Positions 22,283 to 34,311 of a stretch of 64,000 nucleotides of DNA are shown here, one piece after another. The translations under genes were made by a program, and so were the position numbers. The stretch lies in contig ML976977.1 of assembly GCA_010015675.1 (NCBI GenBank), forward strand, positions 412,218-476,217, read 5' to 3'. The notes under the pieces are model-generated. The model saw only the letters and a program-made list of their open reading frames with translations. It searched no databases and had not been told where the DNA came from. The stretch's first letter is position 1. Each line of letters begins with the position of its first letter. The DNA comes from Byssothecium circinans (taxonomy: Eukaryota; Ascomycota; Dothideomycetes; Pleosporales; Massarinaceae).

Positions 22283-22830
22283 AGGGCGGAGGGAAGGGGA
22301 AGGGAGAAGAGGGAATGGAACAGGGGAAGAAGACAGCTCTGAAGTGGATGTTGCGCGTGGTGAGTGAATAAGCTAAACGAGTATGTATCCGAAGTATTGG
22401 AGACGCTGGATAATCAAGAACTCGAAACACGCATGTATGGGGTTTTGAAGAACGGTGAGTGGTTGTGTTTCAGGAGAGTGTGTGCTGGAAATGATGTAAA
22501 TGACGCACGAATCGGACTCTGGCAAATGCCATACATGCGTATACTGAGGTACTAGGCAAGACCAAGATGTGCGTGTGTGTGAGTAATTGTTGGGTGATGG
22601 AGAATCTTGAATATACACTGTCCTTCGTCTTGACCAAATTCCTATCTCGGCTACATTCTTCGATCAGTTTGTTGCCAGTTTTACCTCTGCGACAGCATCT
22701 CATGCGATATTGTTGATGCCCATGACCCAACTCCCTCAGAAAGATTATTAAAGAAAGAGAATCTGTCGTTGAACGTGACGAGATGTCTTGGGTACAATGT
22801 TTTTAAGTTGCTCGTCTTTTCTAAACCCAT
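22283..22830. other. Region upstream of the AA9 relic, no gene seen
   Basis: No further AA9-like sequence was recognised in any frame. It also includes the 3' UTR of the Sua5 gene. Confidence 0.5.
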
Positions 22831-24417
22831 CTAGACCTGAATCTCGGCGGCTTTCCTCAGTCGGTTCATGACTGCCGCCGCAATATCATCGCCTACAGCA
22901 TCGTCTATGCCTTCTACGAAGATGACTTCAACGCCCTTTTTGTCCAGTTCGCGGAGAGCGGAGAACAGGCCGCGTGCTACGTCTTCCGTCGAGGCACCGA
23001 GCGCAATGTCCCATATAGATATTGACTCGGATCGGAATTGCGTTTCAAGAGTATGATGCGTTGCGTGAGGTATCTGGTGCTGGATGACTGACCGGAGGAG
23101 GTTTGAAAGGCTCGAGCCGTCGCCGTTTCCGTTCGATATTGCGTGTTGAGCTATAGATGCATTCGGTAATGTACCATTTGCCTGTCTCTTCTTCACCGGT
23201 AGATCCAAGACATCCGGCCACGTCTTTGTCCGGATGATACCAACCGATCTGTATCCCTCCTCCTTCCCTAATACATCCCCTAGACTCGGTATGCCTCTTC
23301 CTCCCTCAAACAACACCACTTTCGCCTTCGGACTGTAATGCCGATACTTCATCCCGGGCGCCCTTGGTCTCAAACCCTCCTCATGTTTATCCTTGTAACC
23401 AACCGCCACATTCTCCCACCCTTCACACTGCCTCAATTGCTCTACCGTGACACCGCCAGGACGCAGTATACTAGGTGGACTGGATAGTCCGTCTACGACC
23501 GTACTCTCAACACCAACCTCGCAAGGGCCGCCATCGACAATAGTATGTATACGTCCGTCCAAGTCATCTTTTACATGCTCAGCAGCCGTGGGTGAGGGGC
23601 GCGTCGACGCGTTTGCGGAGGGACCGGCGAGAGGGACAGAAGCGAGACGCATGAGAGCGAGGGAGAGAATACTGCGCGGCATACGTGCGCCGAAGGTTGA
23701 CAAGCCTGCCGTGACTTCAGGCGCCAGAACTGAGCCCTCAGGATTTGGCAAGATGATCGTAAGAGGCCCTGGCCAGAATTTCTTGATTAGGGGCTTGTAG
23801 ATATCAGGAATGGGGTCTTGATCGCCACCGTTGACCTTTTTGCCTCCATGTAGAAGCGCGCGCAGCTGTGGTATCGAATGAACGTGGACGATGAGAGGAT
23901 TATCCGCAGGCCGTCCCTTCGCGACAAAGATAGCGCGGACCGCGGAGCTCCTTGTGGCATCTGCACCCAGCCCATATACTGTCTCTGTCGGAAACGCGAC
24001 TGGTGTATTCGTCTCTCTCAACTCGGTCGCTGCGCGCTGTAGACTCTCTAGATCAGTCCCTTGCTCATACTCGATGTCCCATTCCTCTATCAAGGGGTCC
24101 GCGTCTTTAGATTTCTTGATGTTAAGCTTTCCTAGCTTGTTAGTGTCTATGGGGAGAATGTCGGTCTCCATGGCTGCTGTTGTTCTTGCGCGATAGTATG
24201 GCGACGTGTGTGTGTTCAGCGCGGGAAGAGGAAGATGAGCGGACTCTGATGCAGCGACTTGCGCCAAAGAGAGTGGAGCGCGAGTGTAGGTTGAGAAGAG
24301 TCGTGTGAGGTGTACATTTGGTAAGCGTAGGTAGTGTGTGGGCATCAAAGCATTGCCGACTGATGGGGAACGAAAAAGTTTGGTCGACTCCCAAAAGTAT
24401 GACTTGGAGGTCCGCAT
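22831..24417 (-). CDS. SUA5: Threonylcarbamoyl-AMP synthase (Sua5/YrdC family)
   Basis: Single exon, 528 residues from the first ATG. The YrdC domain begins near residue 115 with the typical TNTPVAFPTETVYGLGADAT, then FVAKGRPADNPLIVHV and the LAGPSANASTRPSPT region. The Sua5 C-terminal domain follows the linker GMKYRHYSPKAKV. The enzyme makes threonylcarbamoyl-AMP from Thr, bicarbonate and ATP, the first step of t6A37 formation on ANN-decoding tRNAs. In-frame ATGs at residues 1, 25 and 83 give alternative starts. The segment from residue 25 (PTHYLRLPNVHLTRLFSTYTR) is Arg-rich, has no acidic residue and looks like a mitochondrial presequence, whereas METDILPIDTNKL at 83 would give a cytosolic form. 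The protein is longer than yeast Sua5 (426), partly because of this leader and an internal loop. Confidence 0.94.
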   Translation of the reverse strand: MRTSKSYFWESTKLFRSPSVGNALMPTHYLRLPNVHLTRLFSTYTRAPLSLAQVAASESAHLPLPALNTHTSPYYRARTTAAMETDILPIDTNKLGKLNIKKSKDADPLIEEWDIEYEQGTDLESLQRAATELRETNTPVAFPTETVYGLGADATRSSAVRAIFVAKGRPADNPLIVHVHSIPQLRALLHGGKKVNGGDQDPIPDIYKPLIKKFWPGPLTIILPNPEGSVLAPEVTAGLSTFGARMPRSILSLALMRLASVPLAGPSANASTRPSPTAAEHVKDDLDGRIHTIVDGGPCEVGVESTVVDGLSSPPSILRPGGVTVEQLRQCEGWENVAVGYKDKHEEGLRPRAPGMKYRHYSPKAKVVLFEGGRGIPSLGDVLGKEEGYRSVGIIRTKTWPDVLDLPVKKRQANGTLPNASIAQHAISNGNGDGSSLSNLLRSVIQHQIPHATHHTLETQFRSESISIWDIALGASTEDVARGLFSALRELDKKGVEVIFVEGIDDAVGDDIAAAVMNRLRKAAEIQV

Positions 24418-24732
24418 GCGGGCGGAAAGACCCGGTTGCTTGGCATTTGATACGTCACTAAATCAGAGCAAACTGGGATGAGTGCACAAGTGTACAGATA
24501 TTCAATGTATCTTGCATCTATGAAAAGTTTTGATTCAGACACTAATTGGAAACCAAAGTCCAAAACAGTATCCGGTTATCCCGTGAAGACCCATTTTCCA
24601 ATACACTGAACAATACCATCAAGACATCCAGAACGCCGTAGACCAGCCACCGTTCATTCCATTTCCCCACCATCGAAAGGGTATGCCAACGCCGTATAAT
24701 AATGAGAATCCGGAAGAAGTCGGAGTGGACGT
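24418..24732. other. Short intergenic gap between Sua5 and Rad21 genes
   Basis: It contains the Sua5 promoter and the Rad21 3' UTR (both genes read leftwards). No gene or repeat seen. Confidence 0.6.
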
Positions 24733-26708
24733 CTACGACTCAACGGCAATCTCGGCTGCCGGCAGCGGTCCAGCTGATACTGCAGATGCAGCCTCTGCCA
24801 CAGGAGCCTGCGCTGCTTCAGCGGCTTCAGCAGCCTTGATAGCTTCGGCGCCAGACACGTCAGTCTCTGCCCACGAGCCCCAGAGACCCCGCTTAGCACG
24901 GATCCTGATTGCACCGCTCAAATTGTGGTCCTCCTGCTGGACTTTGATAGCGTCCTTGGTAGCCAGGACCAGGATCTCGTTGAACATGCGGGCAACATCC
25001 GCCTTGGTTGTCCTATCCTCGGGAAACATCTTCTGAAATTCCACCACGTTCTTAACACGTTCCTCTTCGCTATACTCAGCTGCATCTCCAAAAGTTTGGC
25101 GGAGGAGATAGACAGCGTGCTTCGTGTCTTGTGAGACCACACCGCTCTCTGCGGGGTGGAGGAGAGGGTAAGTGGTCTCATCAAAAGTCTCACCAATAGG
25201 TGAGAAGACCTCCTCTTCCTCCTCTTGGGGGATGATGATTCCCTCCTCCGGAAGCTGGATCTGCCCCTCAACTTCGCCCAGAGTAGTCTCCTCGCCAACG
25301 ATCTCAACATCCTCAGGCTGAATGACGTCTTCCTCGAATTGAAGCTGAGGAGCCTCCTCAGCACCAGCTGCAGCTTGTTCATCCGCCGTCTCAACATCGG
25401 CGATACCACCATCACGCTTTCGTTTTTGAGCAGGGCGGGAAACAAGCTCCATTGACATTATACCCCTCAACTCTGGAGCCCAACCTTGGCTTCGTCCGTC
25501 ACCAAGAATGCTAGACACGAAGCCTCCGGACTTTTGCATATTGATCAAAGCCAGGAGAAGAGGGTCGCGGGGGAGGAATGAAGCGGGCTTGAGGATATCG
25601 TCGCGGTTGTTCTGCTGGGCACGGATATCGGCAGTTGAAAGCTGTGTCTGGGTATCCTGCTGTATGACTCTTCGGCGCTTGGCTCTGGCTTGCTGGATTT
25701 GTTCCTCGTCCTGCTCTTCCTCGACGACTGGTTGAAAGATGCCCGTGGTCTGGACCTCCTCTTCCAACGCACGCTCCTCAGCTTCGCCAAGTTCAGATAG
25801 AGGCGACATGGAACGTTCACGGACAATCGGAGCAGGTGCGCCAGCAACAGTTGGCCCCTCATGTTCCTCGAGTTCGGTCATGCCGCCCATGGGAACATCC
25901 TCGATATCGATTTCAGGGGCCTGAGGAAGTTCCGTCAGGTCATCGCCGCCAATGTCCAGGTGCAGTTCTTCTGTCTCGCCCAAGTCTTTCAAGCTAGGTT
26001 CCAACTCCTCAAAAGCGCCTCGTTCAATAGGCGCGTGACGACCTCTCTCGATACTCGTACCTTCTTCAAAAACAGGCGCACGAACGTCCACATCATCACC
26101 AAAGTCTAGTTCGAGATTTAGATCATCGTCGTCACCAAGTATTACATTTTCTGCAGCGGGAGCCTCTGGGCGAGGTGCCTCGACGCTTGTAGAGAGGAAT
26201 TGGCTGCTGTCCCAGTCGGGCATAGTGAGAGTCGGGAGACCAAGACCGCCTAGATCGAAAGACTGGGAGAAGAGGAGGGATGGATCGGGCATGGGTGCCA
26301 ACAAGTCAATGTCGGTAATCGCGTCGGGCAAGGTAAGGGCTCCGGGATGAGCAATATGCGAAGGGGCGGGCAAGTCGATGTTTCCAGGTTTGAACGCCTG
26401 TAGAGGGATTAGCGATTACTTGTACGCGTCAGAACGACCTGTCATACCATCTTGATCTTCCAAAGCGCGTCGCTGCAGTCGTCCAAAAGGTAGCGCGCCT
26501 TTCTGCTGTAGATGCGCACAACGCCGAGGAGCAACGAGCTACTCAGACGGAGCGAGAAAGGAGCTGTGGGTCGCATGATCTCGCTGATGTCTTCGTCAAT
26601 CTTGTCCTGGAGGACCTGTGTCTTTGTGAGCTTCTTCTCCACATTGGCCGCCATCCAGACGCGGGCCAGCGCGCCGGAGCGCTGCAGCAGTTCGGTCGGA
26701 TAGAACAT
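24733..26708 (-). CDS. RAD21: Mitotic cohesin alpha-kleisin Rad21/Scc1
   Basis: Two exons (26708-26448, 26397-24733) joined by a 50-bp intron give 641 residues. The N-terminal kleisin domain that binds Smc3 starts MFYPTELLQRSGALARVWMA and runs to about residue 105 (LGVVRIYSRKARYLL, DALWKIKMAFKPGNIDLP). The long middle is acidic and disordered. The C-terminal winged helix that binds Smc1 is seen in KHAVYLLRQTFG and TKADVARMFNEILVLATKDA. A separase consensus SxExGR occurs as SIERGR at residues 202-207. Cohesin holds sister chromatids together until separase cuts this subunit. Scc1/Rad21 fits better than meiotic Rec8 because of the N-terminal sequence and acidic linker. An Ala/Glu-rich tail (EAIKAAEAAEAAQAP) closes the protein. 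Confidence 0.94.
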
Positions 26709-27810
26709 GTTGGCGACGGTATATCAGGCTGTGCTGCGGGGTGAAGACGAGTGCGGCTGCGTGCGCGGAGGTGGGTAGTGATGCGGTTTGTTTTGATCCG
26801 GGCGCGTCAGCGGGAGAGCGGTTGTCGACGTGTAATGCTATGCACGTGCAGCCGGACTATATGCGCGCAATGCGCGAGCTCTAGCTAGAGTAGCAGTGAA
26901 GGTCGAGTTGGCTGGTGCTGGATGGATGGATGGATGGGGGAGGGTGTCTTTGGGTTGACGACACGGGCACTCCCAAGGTTGAGGGTGGCGTTGGCGAGAG
27001 GCTGGGGCACGGCAAGGATGGCGATTATGTAATGTACGTGGACTCCCACCAGGTTCCAGTTGACAGACGGCCCGTTGGCAAAGTCTCTCGCGCTGTTGAA
27101 AGCTGGAGAAAAGGATTCTGGGAGTGCTTGACAAAGTTTCGTGAATATACACTGATAAGTCTTTGAACGTGCGAGAAGCTACGGAGAAGCTTTTGAACGT
27201 CCAGTAGCTCTCACCTTTACCAATACTAGTCACTTCTCCAATGGCCCGTAAGGACTTCAGCAGTTTGAATTAATTGATTCAACTCTGGCTCTATGAGGCA
27301 ATGTGTTCTACATTGAACCCTAATGTTAGCAACACATCGTCGCTTGAGTCCCACGCGCGATCTGGTAGATATACAAGTGAAGCCAAGACATGCTCGGGAG
27401 ACTTGGACGAAGCCATCAGGAACCGGGGAGGCATGTCTTCCGCAAACAAAGACGCGAACCATCTCTCTTTTGCCGTTACGCGATTCAGACATCACTCCGG
27501 TGCATATGCATCCAAAAGTGAAACTCGTCTCTGGACGCATCGGACCCTGGCGTGCATCTGAGGCGCTCGGTCACGGTCGCGGTTTGCATTTTGATTCCTC
27601 GACTCCACGTTGGCCTTTGGCAGGCATTCAAAGAATCTCCACTCCTCTTTCTTCAGCCTTTCCTTCTTCTCACGCCTAATTCTTCGCGCCCTTTCGTTTC
27701 AATGATATAGTCAGCGTGCTTGTATATATTCGCAACAGTCCGGCTCGCCTCTTCTAGCCACGTACGGAGTAGAGAGCGCCGCGCAACAGTGGCCGCTGGG
27801 CCATGCCAAC
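26709..27810. other. Divergent intergenic region between Rad21 and PMR1 genes
   Basis: No supported gene in 1.1 kb. A short (GGAT)n microsatellite lies at about 26920-26938. The long plus-strand frames around 27270-27680 have no protein-like pattern. Confidence 0.6.
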
Positions 27811-30800
27811 ATGTCCAGAGTCTCAACACCATCACTACCGCTGTTCCATGCACCAGCGAAGCCAGACAAGGACTCGCGTCCAAACTCGCCGTTGCTGTCT
27901 GCCCCGGAGCCACCGCAGCGGCGATCGACACCCTCGGTACGATGCGGCTCCCGTCACAGCGCATTCGCCCTATGACCTACAAATGGGCAGGAGTGCTAAT
28001 GAAATGTGTTGTAGTCAATAACAGCGTCGTATTCCCTCCTCTCCGCGCAAGAAACCGCCCGAAAACTATCCACGTCAGCGACCCGCGGTCTATCCTCTTC
28101 CTCCGCAGCTACGCTCATACATACCCATGGCCTGAATGAGCTACCACACGAGGAATCAGAGCCGCTATGGCTACGGTTCCTCAAACAATTCAAGGAGACG
28201 CTTATACTGCTGCTTCTTGGTTCGGCCGCAGTATCATTGATCATGGGGAACTTGGACGATGCAGTCAGCATAGCAGCAGCCGTCACAATTGTGGTCACAG
28301 TAGGCTTCGTGCAGGAGTACAGGTCTGAAAAGTCGTTGGAAGCGCTGAACCAGCTGGTCCCGCATTCTGCGCATGTTATACGCGCTGCCGTTGACCAGCC
28401 GCGAAATGGTCGATTGCCTAATGAGTTTGGCCCTGAGAGCGTGGAACTCGACAATTTGAAAGACACGGCAACATCGTTGGAAGCGGCTGAGAGCCATTCG
28501 AACACCATTTCTGCCACTCTTTTGGTTCCCGGCGATTTAGTGCTATTCCATACCGGCGATCGCATACCGGCAGACATCAGGATTACACACGCGGCCGATC
28601 TGACCATCGACGAGTCGAATTTGACCGGCGAGAACGAACCCGTACCCAAAGCCCCCGATACAATACAGCCTCCAAGTGGGATTCAGCGGTCCCCTTCACC
28701 ATTCTACGCGTCGCCCGCGGCCGGCACAGTTGGCGCCGACATCCGCCTCAATGACCAAAAGAATATTGCATTCATGGGAACGTTGGTGCGATCTGGATAT
28801 GGCCAAGGCATAGTCATAGGGACAGGTGGAAACACAGAGTTTGGAGCCATCTCAGCTTCACTACAAGAAATTGAGAGCCCACGGACGCCACTGCAAGTGT
28901 CCATGGACAAGCTCGGCAAGGAGCTCAGCTACATGTCATTTGCCGTCATTGCATTCATCATTCTACTAGGTCTTTGGAGAGGCTGGGCATTTATCGACAT
29001 GTTCCAGATTGGCGTCTCTTTGGCTGTTGCTGCGATCCCTGAAGGTCTCCCTATCATTGTTACCGTGACGCTTGCTTTGGGTGTGCTGCGAATGTCGAAG
29101 CGCGACGCTATTGTTCGACGTTTACCAAGCGTGGAAACCTTAGCATCGGTCAATGTCATATGCAGCGACAAGACAGGTACGGTCCTAGCAAACCCAGAGC
29201 AACACATTTTCTAATAACAGACAGGGACTTTGACCACGAATCATATGACAGTCACTAAGATATGGCATTTTGACGAAGCCTTGCCAACGGATGTGACGAA
29301 GAAGCACGACTCCGAAGCGCTCGACTCTGCGACCAGAACCATCATCAGGATTGGAAACATTGTCAATAATGCGCGATTGGCAGGCGATCGTGCCGCCTCC
29401 ACCGCAGCGGTTCTTTCCTCTACAATGGGTGATGATACTTCCGGGATCAGGAGTCGCTGGGTAGGACAGCCGACTGATGTCGCCCTCCTAGACCTACTAG
29501 ATACTTTCGGAGAAGATGATGTTAGAGACAGAATTGGCGCTCGAAAATATGAGACTCCCTTCAGCTCCGAAAGGAAGTGGATGGGTGTTGTAATCAATGG
29601 AAGCTCAGGGCCCGAATTGAACCCCGGGCCGGATGTGGCTTATATCAAAGGTGCGCTAGAGAGAGTGCTCGACCGATGCGATACCTACGTCAATTTCCAA
29701 GGACGCGAAATCCCATTGGACCAGGCCCGAAGAGAAGATGCTTTGAAGGCTGCGGACGCAATGGCACAGGAAGGTCTGCGGGTGCTTGGTTTTGCGAGTG
29801 GTGCCTCGAAAGATGGCCGCAAGAGTGGCTCTGTATCGCCTAATCCATCGCTGGGCTCTGGCCTCGGAGAAGATGAGCACTATCGCGGGTTGACCTTCGC
29901 TGGTCTCGTTGGCATGAACGATCCCCCGCGTAAAGGCGTCGAAAGGGCCATCCGGCGCCTTATGGCTGGGAAGGTCAAGGTGATAATGATCACAGGTGAT
30001 GCCGAGACCACAGCTGTTGCAATCGGAAAGAAACTCGGCATGCCCATCAGTTTGAGCTCTTCGATTGGACGCTCCGTTTTGCGCGGCGATGAACTCGACC
30101 AGATGAGCGAAGAGGAGCTCTCGCAAGCCATTGCGACGACATCAATCTTTGCGCGGACCAGCCCTGAACACAAGATGAAGATCGTCCGCGCCCTCCAAGC
30201 TCGTGGAGACGTAGTAGCCATGACTGGCGACGGTGTCAACGACGCACCAGCTCTCAAAAAAGCAGACATTGGTATTTCAATGGGCAAGTTGGGCACAGAT
30301 GTGGCCAAGGAGGCTGCCGATATGATTCTCACCGATGACAATTTCTCCACCATTTTGAACGCCATCGAGGAAGGAAAGGGTATTTTCTACAACATCCAGA
30401 ACTTTCTTACATTCCAGCTCAGTACCAGCGCCGCGGCACTCAGCCTTGTGCTCCTCAGCACCTTCCTCGGCTTCCAAAACCCTCTCAATGCTATGCAGAT
30501 TCTCTGGATAAGTGTGCCTCCCCACTGTCCGTTGAAGCTGCGGAACGAATACTGACAGTCACTACAGATATCCTCATGGATGGACCTCCAGCACAGTCCC
30601 TAGGCGTCGAACCTGTCGACCCAGCCGTCATGGGCCGCCCACCCAGACCCCGACATGCCCGTGTTCTCACGCGCGCCCTTATCCAGCGCGTTCTCCAATC
30701 CGCCACCATCATCATGCTTGGCACGCTTATGACATACTACCGCGAAATGACCATCGATGGCGAGATCACCGCGCGCGACACCACCATGACCTTCACCTGC

Positions 30801-31112
30801 TTCGTACTCTTCGACATGTTCAACGCACTAACCTGCCGCTCTGAGTCCAAATCTGTCCTCGCGGGTGAAATTGAACTCTTTGGCAATAAAATGTTCAACT
30901 ATGCTGTTGCAGGAAGTTTGATAGGGCAACTGATGGTCATCTACTTCCCGCCACTACAGGGCGTCTTCCAGACTGAGCCGCTGTCCTTGGCAGATATTAT
31001 TCATCTTATCGCTGTAGCAAGTTGTGTTTTCTGGGTGGATGAGGGGAGGAAATACTTGAAGCGCAGAAAGGCTTTGAGGGGTATGGGTGGCGGATATAGT
31101 GCTAGTGTATGA
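27811..31112 (+). CDS. PMR1: PMR1-type P2A Ca2+/Mn2+-transporting ATPase (Golgi/secretory pathway)
   Basis: Four exons (27811-27936, 28015-29176, 29225-30511, 30568-31112) give 1039 residues, against 950 in yeast Pmr1. Motifs in order: actuator region [15 protein letters not shown]4 [15 protein letters not shown], the phosphorylation site [14 protein letters not shown] (Asp427; intron 2 falls inside the Gly codon), nucleotide-domain [21 protein letters not shown] sequence, [20 protein letters not shown] and the M6 region [18 protein letters not shown], through which intron 3 runs. P2A pumps load the Golgi with Ca2+ and Mn2+ for glycosylation and protein sorting. A Ser/Pro-rich N-terminal leader of about 45 residues is encoded by exon 1, which has an [12 protein letters not shown] start. 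The adjacent downstream gene is also a cation transporter. Confidence 0.94.
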
Positions 31113-31759
31113 TCAGTGTAGGTTTGGAATAGCCAGGAAGATATGATATGTATTCGAATAGCGGGAGAAAGGGCGTGCACAATAGATTCAGTACACCGCA
31201 CTCGAATTTGCAAAGTGTCGCATAGTCGTCAGGGGGGGATTGCTCACAACTTGAGGCCCCGCCATGATTACATGCGTTCAGCCTCCTCATGTGTCACAGA
31301 ATGTGCGAAGTCGACCTCGAAACGGTCGCTGCCGATGCATGATGCAAGCAATGCAAGCAATCATATCGAAAGAGAGCTCGGTGCCCCTGGCAAACTGTCT
31401 CGGTTCCGTTCCGGACCGAAGTCATCTGCTCTGATTCTACTCGTCTTGTGCCCCTCCCATCCCGAAGAACTGATCCTCAAACCATCCACTTCGTCCCACC
31501 CCCCGCTCCGCTGCGGCTGCAAGGCCCCCAAGATGGCGTCTGCGTCGTTCTTCCCGTTTAGACGATCGGTTTTTGCTATGTTTAGTTTGGTTAGGCTGTC
31601 GCGAAACGTCGTGATATTTAATCTGCATCATTTGCATCGCGTTCGTTTGCTCACTTTCTTGCACGACCGATAGACTCTGCGTTTGCATCTGTGCGCGCCT
31701 GTGACTGGACGAGTGAGTTTGCTAATCTTATAAGACGAGAGGAGAGGTCAGTGGGAAGG
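31113..31759. other. Intergenic/5' region of the CorA-like gene
   Basis: No supported coding sequence; short frames only. Confidence 0.55.
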
Positions 31760-34311
31760 ATGGCAACTTCTTCACCTCGAGGAGGGCTGCCGGATGCGCC
31801 ACCCATTATGGTGCATGATATGGATCGCCCTCCCACTGGTACATGCAGCCCACTCTATGTCAAGAATGGGGAGGAAATGTGACGACGAACAAATTGCTGA
31901 CTAGGAACAGAGCAAGCGCAATCGCGTTCCTCCACTACCTACGATCATCCGAACCCACAAACGCAGAACGCGCCCACGAACGCCCGATTTCGCGGCGATA
32001 GTACCAGAGAAAAAGGCCACCGCCGGAAGCACAGTCCAAATCTAACATGGCACCTACCATACAAACCCAACAGCTTCGAGAACGGACGCGTCTTGCTGAT
32101 CGACTACGTCTCGCAGGAATATTCAGGCCCAGGACGCAGGAAGATTGTTGCTCAAGAGTTCCGGGATGTGGAAGAGCTGAGGAAATTCTATCGGAATGAG
32201 GCGCTGAGCAGGCAGGCGGCACTGCGGGTCATACACGTCCAGAATGCGTCGTGGGCGCTGCGCTTCCTCTTCAACAAATTCAACATCAGTTCGAAAGATG
32301 ATCTCGTGGGAACAAAGTTTGCACGCTGGGCAAAATACGAGAAACCGCAAAGACGCGGCGGGAAACCAGTTCTGAATGGAAGATCGTTCCGCGCTCAGCG
32401 GGACCCGTGGAGAGGCATCAGCAGGGCAGCTTTTGGGACCGATTATTTGCGGCATTATGAGAAAAATACCATTCAGAAGGATGACGGGCAGGTGGAGAAG
32501 ATGATGGAGTTGAACAGCTACGATGATTTGGACCAGCCGGCGTACGCCTGGGATGTTTTTGTGCAGCGGTTAGGCGTGTATGTGCAGATGAGTGACGGGG
32601 AGCCTGGTTTACCTGTGGACTCAGACTTTGAGAACCCGTATTACAGTCCTGATAGTCCTGTAGAACAACGACAACCCAAAGACCAAGAGAGAACGAAACC
32701 GCAACACGGGAAATACGATGGACCAAATGGGCATTACGTCCCCAAGCTCGAAACCTTGGATAATGGAAGCACCATCATCCTCATTGAGACATCGCAATCA
32801 GGATCAGTGGCAGATACACTGATTGGCGCGCGACAAGAGATCGAGCAGCGCTGGCGACGGTTGACGTTCTACCTACCACTAAAAGAGACAGATAGCGATG
32901 CTAGTGTTGCTTTACAGTGTGCAGACTTGGTCCTTCGCGACATCTTCAAAGCGATGGCGTTTACATGGGAGAAATATATCACTATCTGCGAAACGCACAC
33001 GGGCATTCTTGAAGACAAAATATATGAGAATCCCGCTGACGAATCTCGCGCGCCGGAACTCTGGATTAATTCGAGTCTGTGGTTGAAGGTTGAGAGACTG
33101 ATGTATTTGCATTCAGATATCTGCAAGGAAATGAAGAATCATCTGAAGGAGATGTTGGGCTTGGATCTTCCAGAGGATCAGACATGGCTCTCTCAGTCTG
33201 CTGAAGAACTCGACAAGCTAATCACGCAGTTCCAGGAAGGCGTCATCAAACCCACGACTTCCCTCTCCGACCTAATGTACAAGAGCGTCGGCATACGAGA
33301 CGCGCGCCACTCCCTCCAACTTGGACTCTCCATGTGGCGTCTCAGTTGGATAACCTTCATTTTCCTCCCACTCACCTTCATGTGCAGCTTCTTCGGCATG
33401 AACGTCGATACTTTCGAATCCAATCCGCCCATCAAATGGTTCTTCGCATCCGCTCTTCCGCTCCTGCTCGTTATGATGGCGAGCTGGTACATTATTAAAC
33501 ACGCCGTCGCGAGCCAGAAACAAGATCCGCTACGGAGAGGCGTCTACGAAACACTTTACCACTCGCTCTCTATCGAACATCCGAACCTGTGGACGCGAAA
33601 AGGCCCCAGGATGGGCGTTGTACCTGTAGGTTGGTGGGCAGACTTGAAATGGCAGCTCCTTCAACGCTGGTATAATCCTGATCGCACTCTTGCAACCCGC
33701 GGATCGGGATCATTTGGCCCCGGCGACGAGGAATTGGGCATCTATTCTCGAGTCAAGAGGAATCTGGCTAGGCGTTGGCTCAGCGACTTACCCGTCATGC
33801 CTATGACTTCCTCGCAGGCAGATCTTATGGCCGAGACACCGATCGCGGCTCACTCAATGGGCGCTGTTGCTGAGTTGGTCAATTTGGCTACGCCAGTTGC
33901 TGCTGCGGATGGGGATCCGACGGCTGCGAGTCGGATTCGTAGGCGGAACCTGCTGGGGAAGTTCAGGAGTCTGAGTCCGGCGGGGAGCGAGAGGAGACCG
34001 AATAGTGCAAGCAGGGAGAGTTCTGATGGAAGGCCTGGTACGTTGTTCTGGTGGATTAGATTACTTTGGGCACGCCACTCTGAGTTCTTGTTTTTCGAGA
34101 CGGCGTGTAATGAGAATCTTCCTCTAGTTGGGCTTTGCTAACTTTGGATTTAGGCAGTGGCGTCATGGTTGAGGAGAAAGGGCTCAGTGAGGATGAGAGG
34201 AGTGGTGGCGAAGAGGAGAGTGCGGAAACTGGAACTGGGAGGAAGGGGAGGCGAATGGAGGATATGTTGAATGTGCCGCTCCGAGGGGGATCGCCGATGG
34301 GTGGGCTGTAG
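31760..34311 (+). CDS. CorA-like Mg2+ transporter family protein
   Basis: Three exons (31760-31838, 31911-34037, 34154-34311) give 787 residues. The CorA signature is near the C-terminal third: transmembrane helix 1 LSWITFIFLPLTFMCSFF runs into the GMN motif at about residues 522-524, followed after a short loop by helix 2 WFFASALPLLLVMMASWYI. The large N-terminal domain with long charged helices (about residues 240-480) fits the cytosolic funnel of CorA channels. This long form with an extended N-terminus and a 220-residue cytosolic tail is typical of fungal CorA-like proteins. Transport of Mg2+ or another divalent cation is inferred; the cation is not proved. The 116-bp last intron rejoins GRPGSGVMVEEKGLSEDE; reading through it stops after 36 codons. 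Confidence 0.88.

Noticed and set aside
27270..27680. Overlapping plus-strand frames between Rad21 and PMR1
   Set aside because: Two frames open together with unstructured composition and no splice or promoter support.
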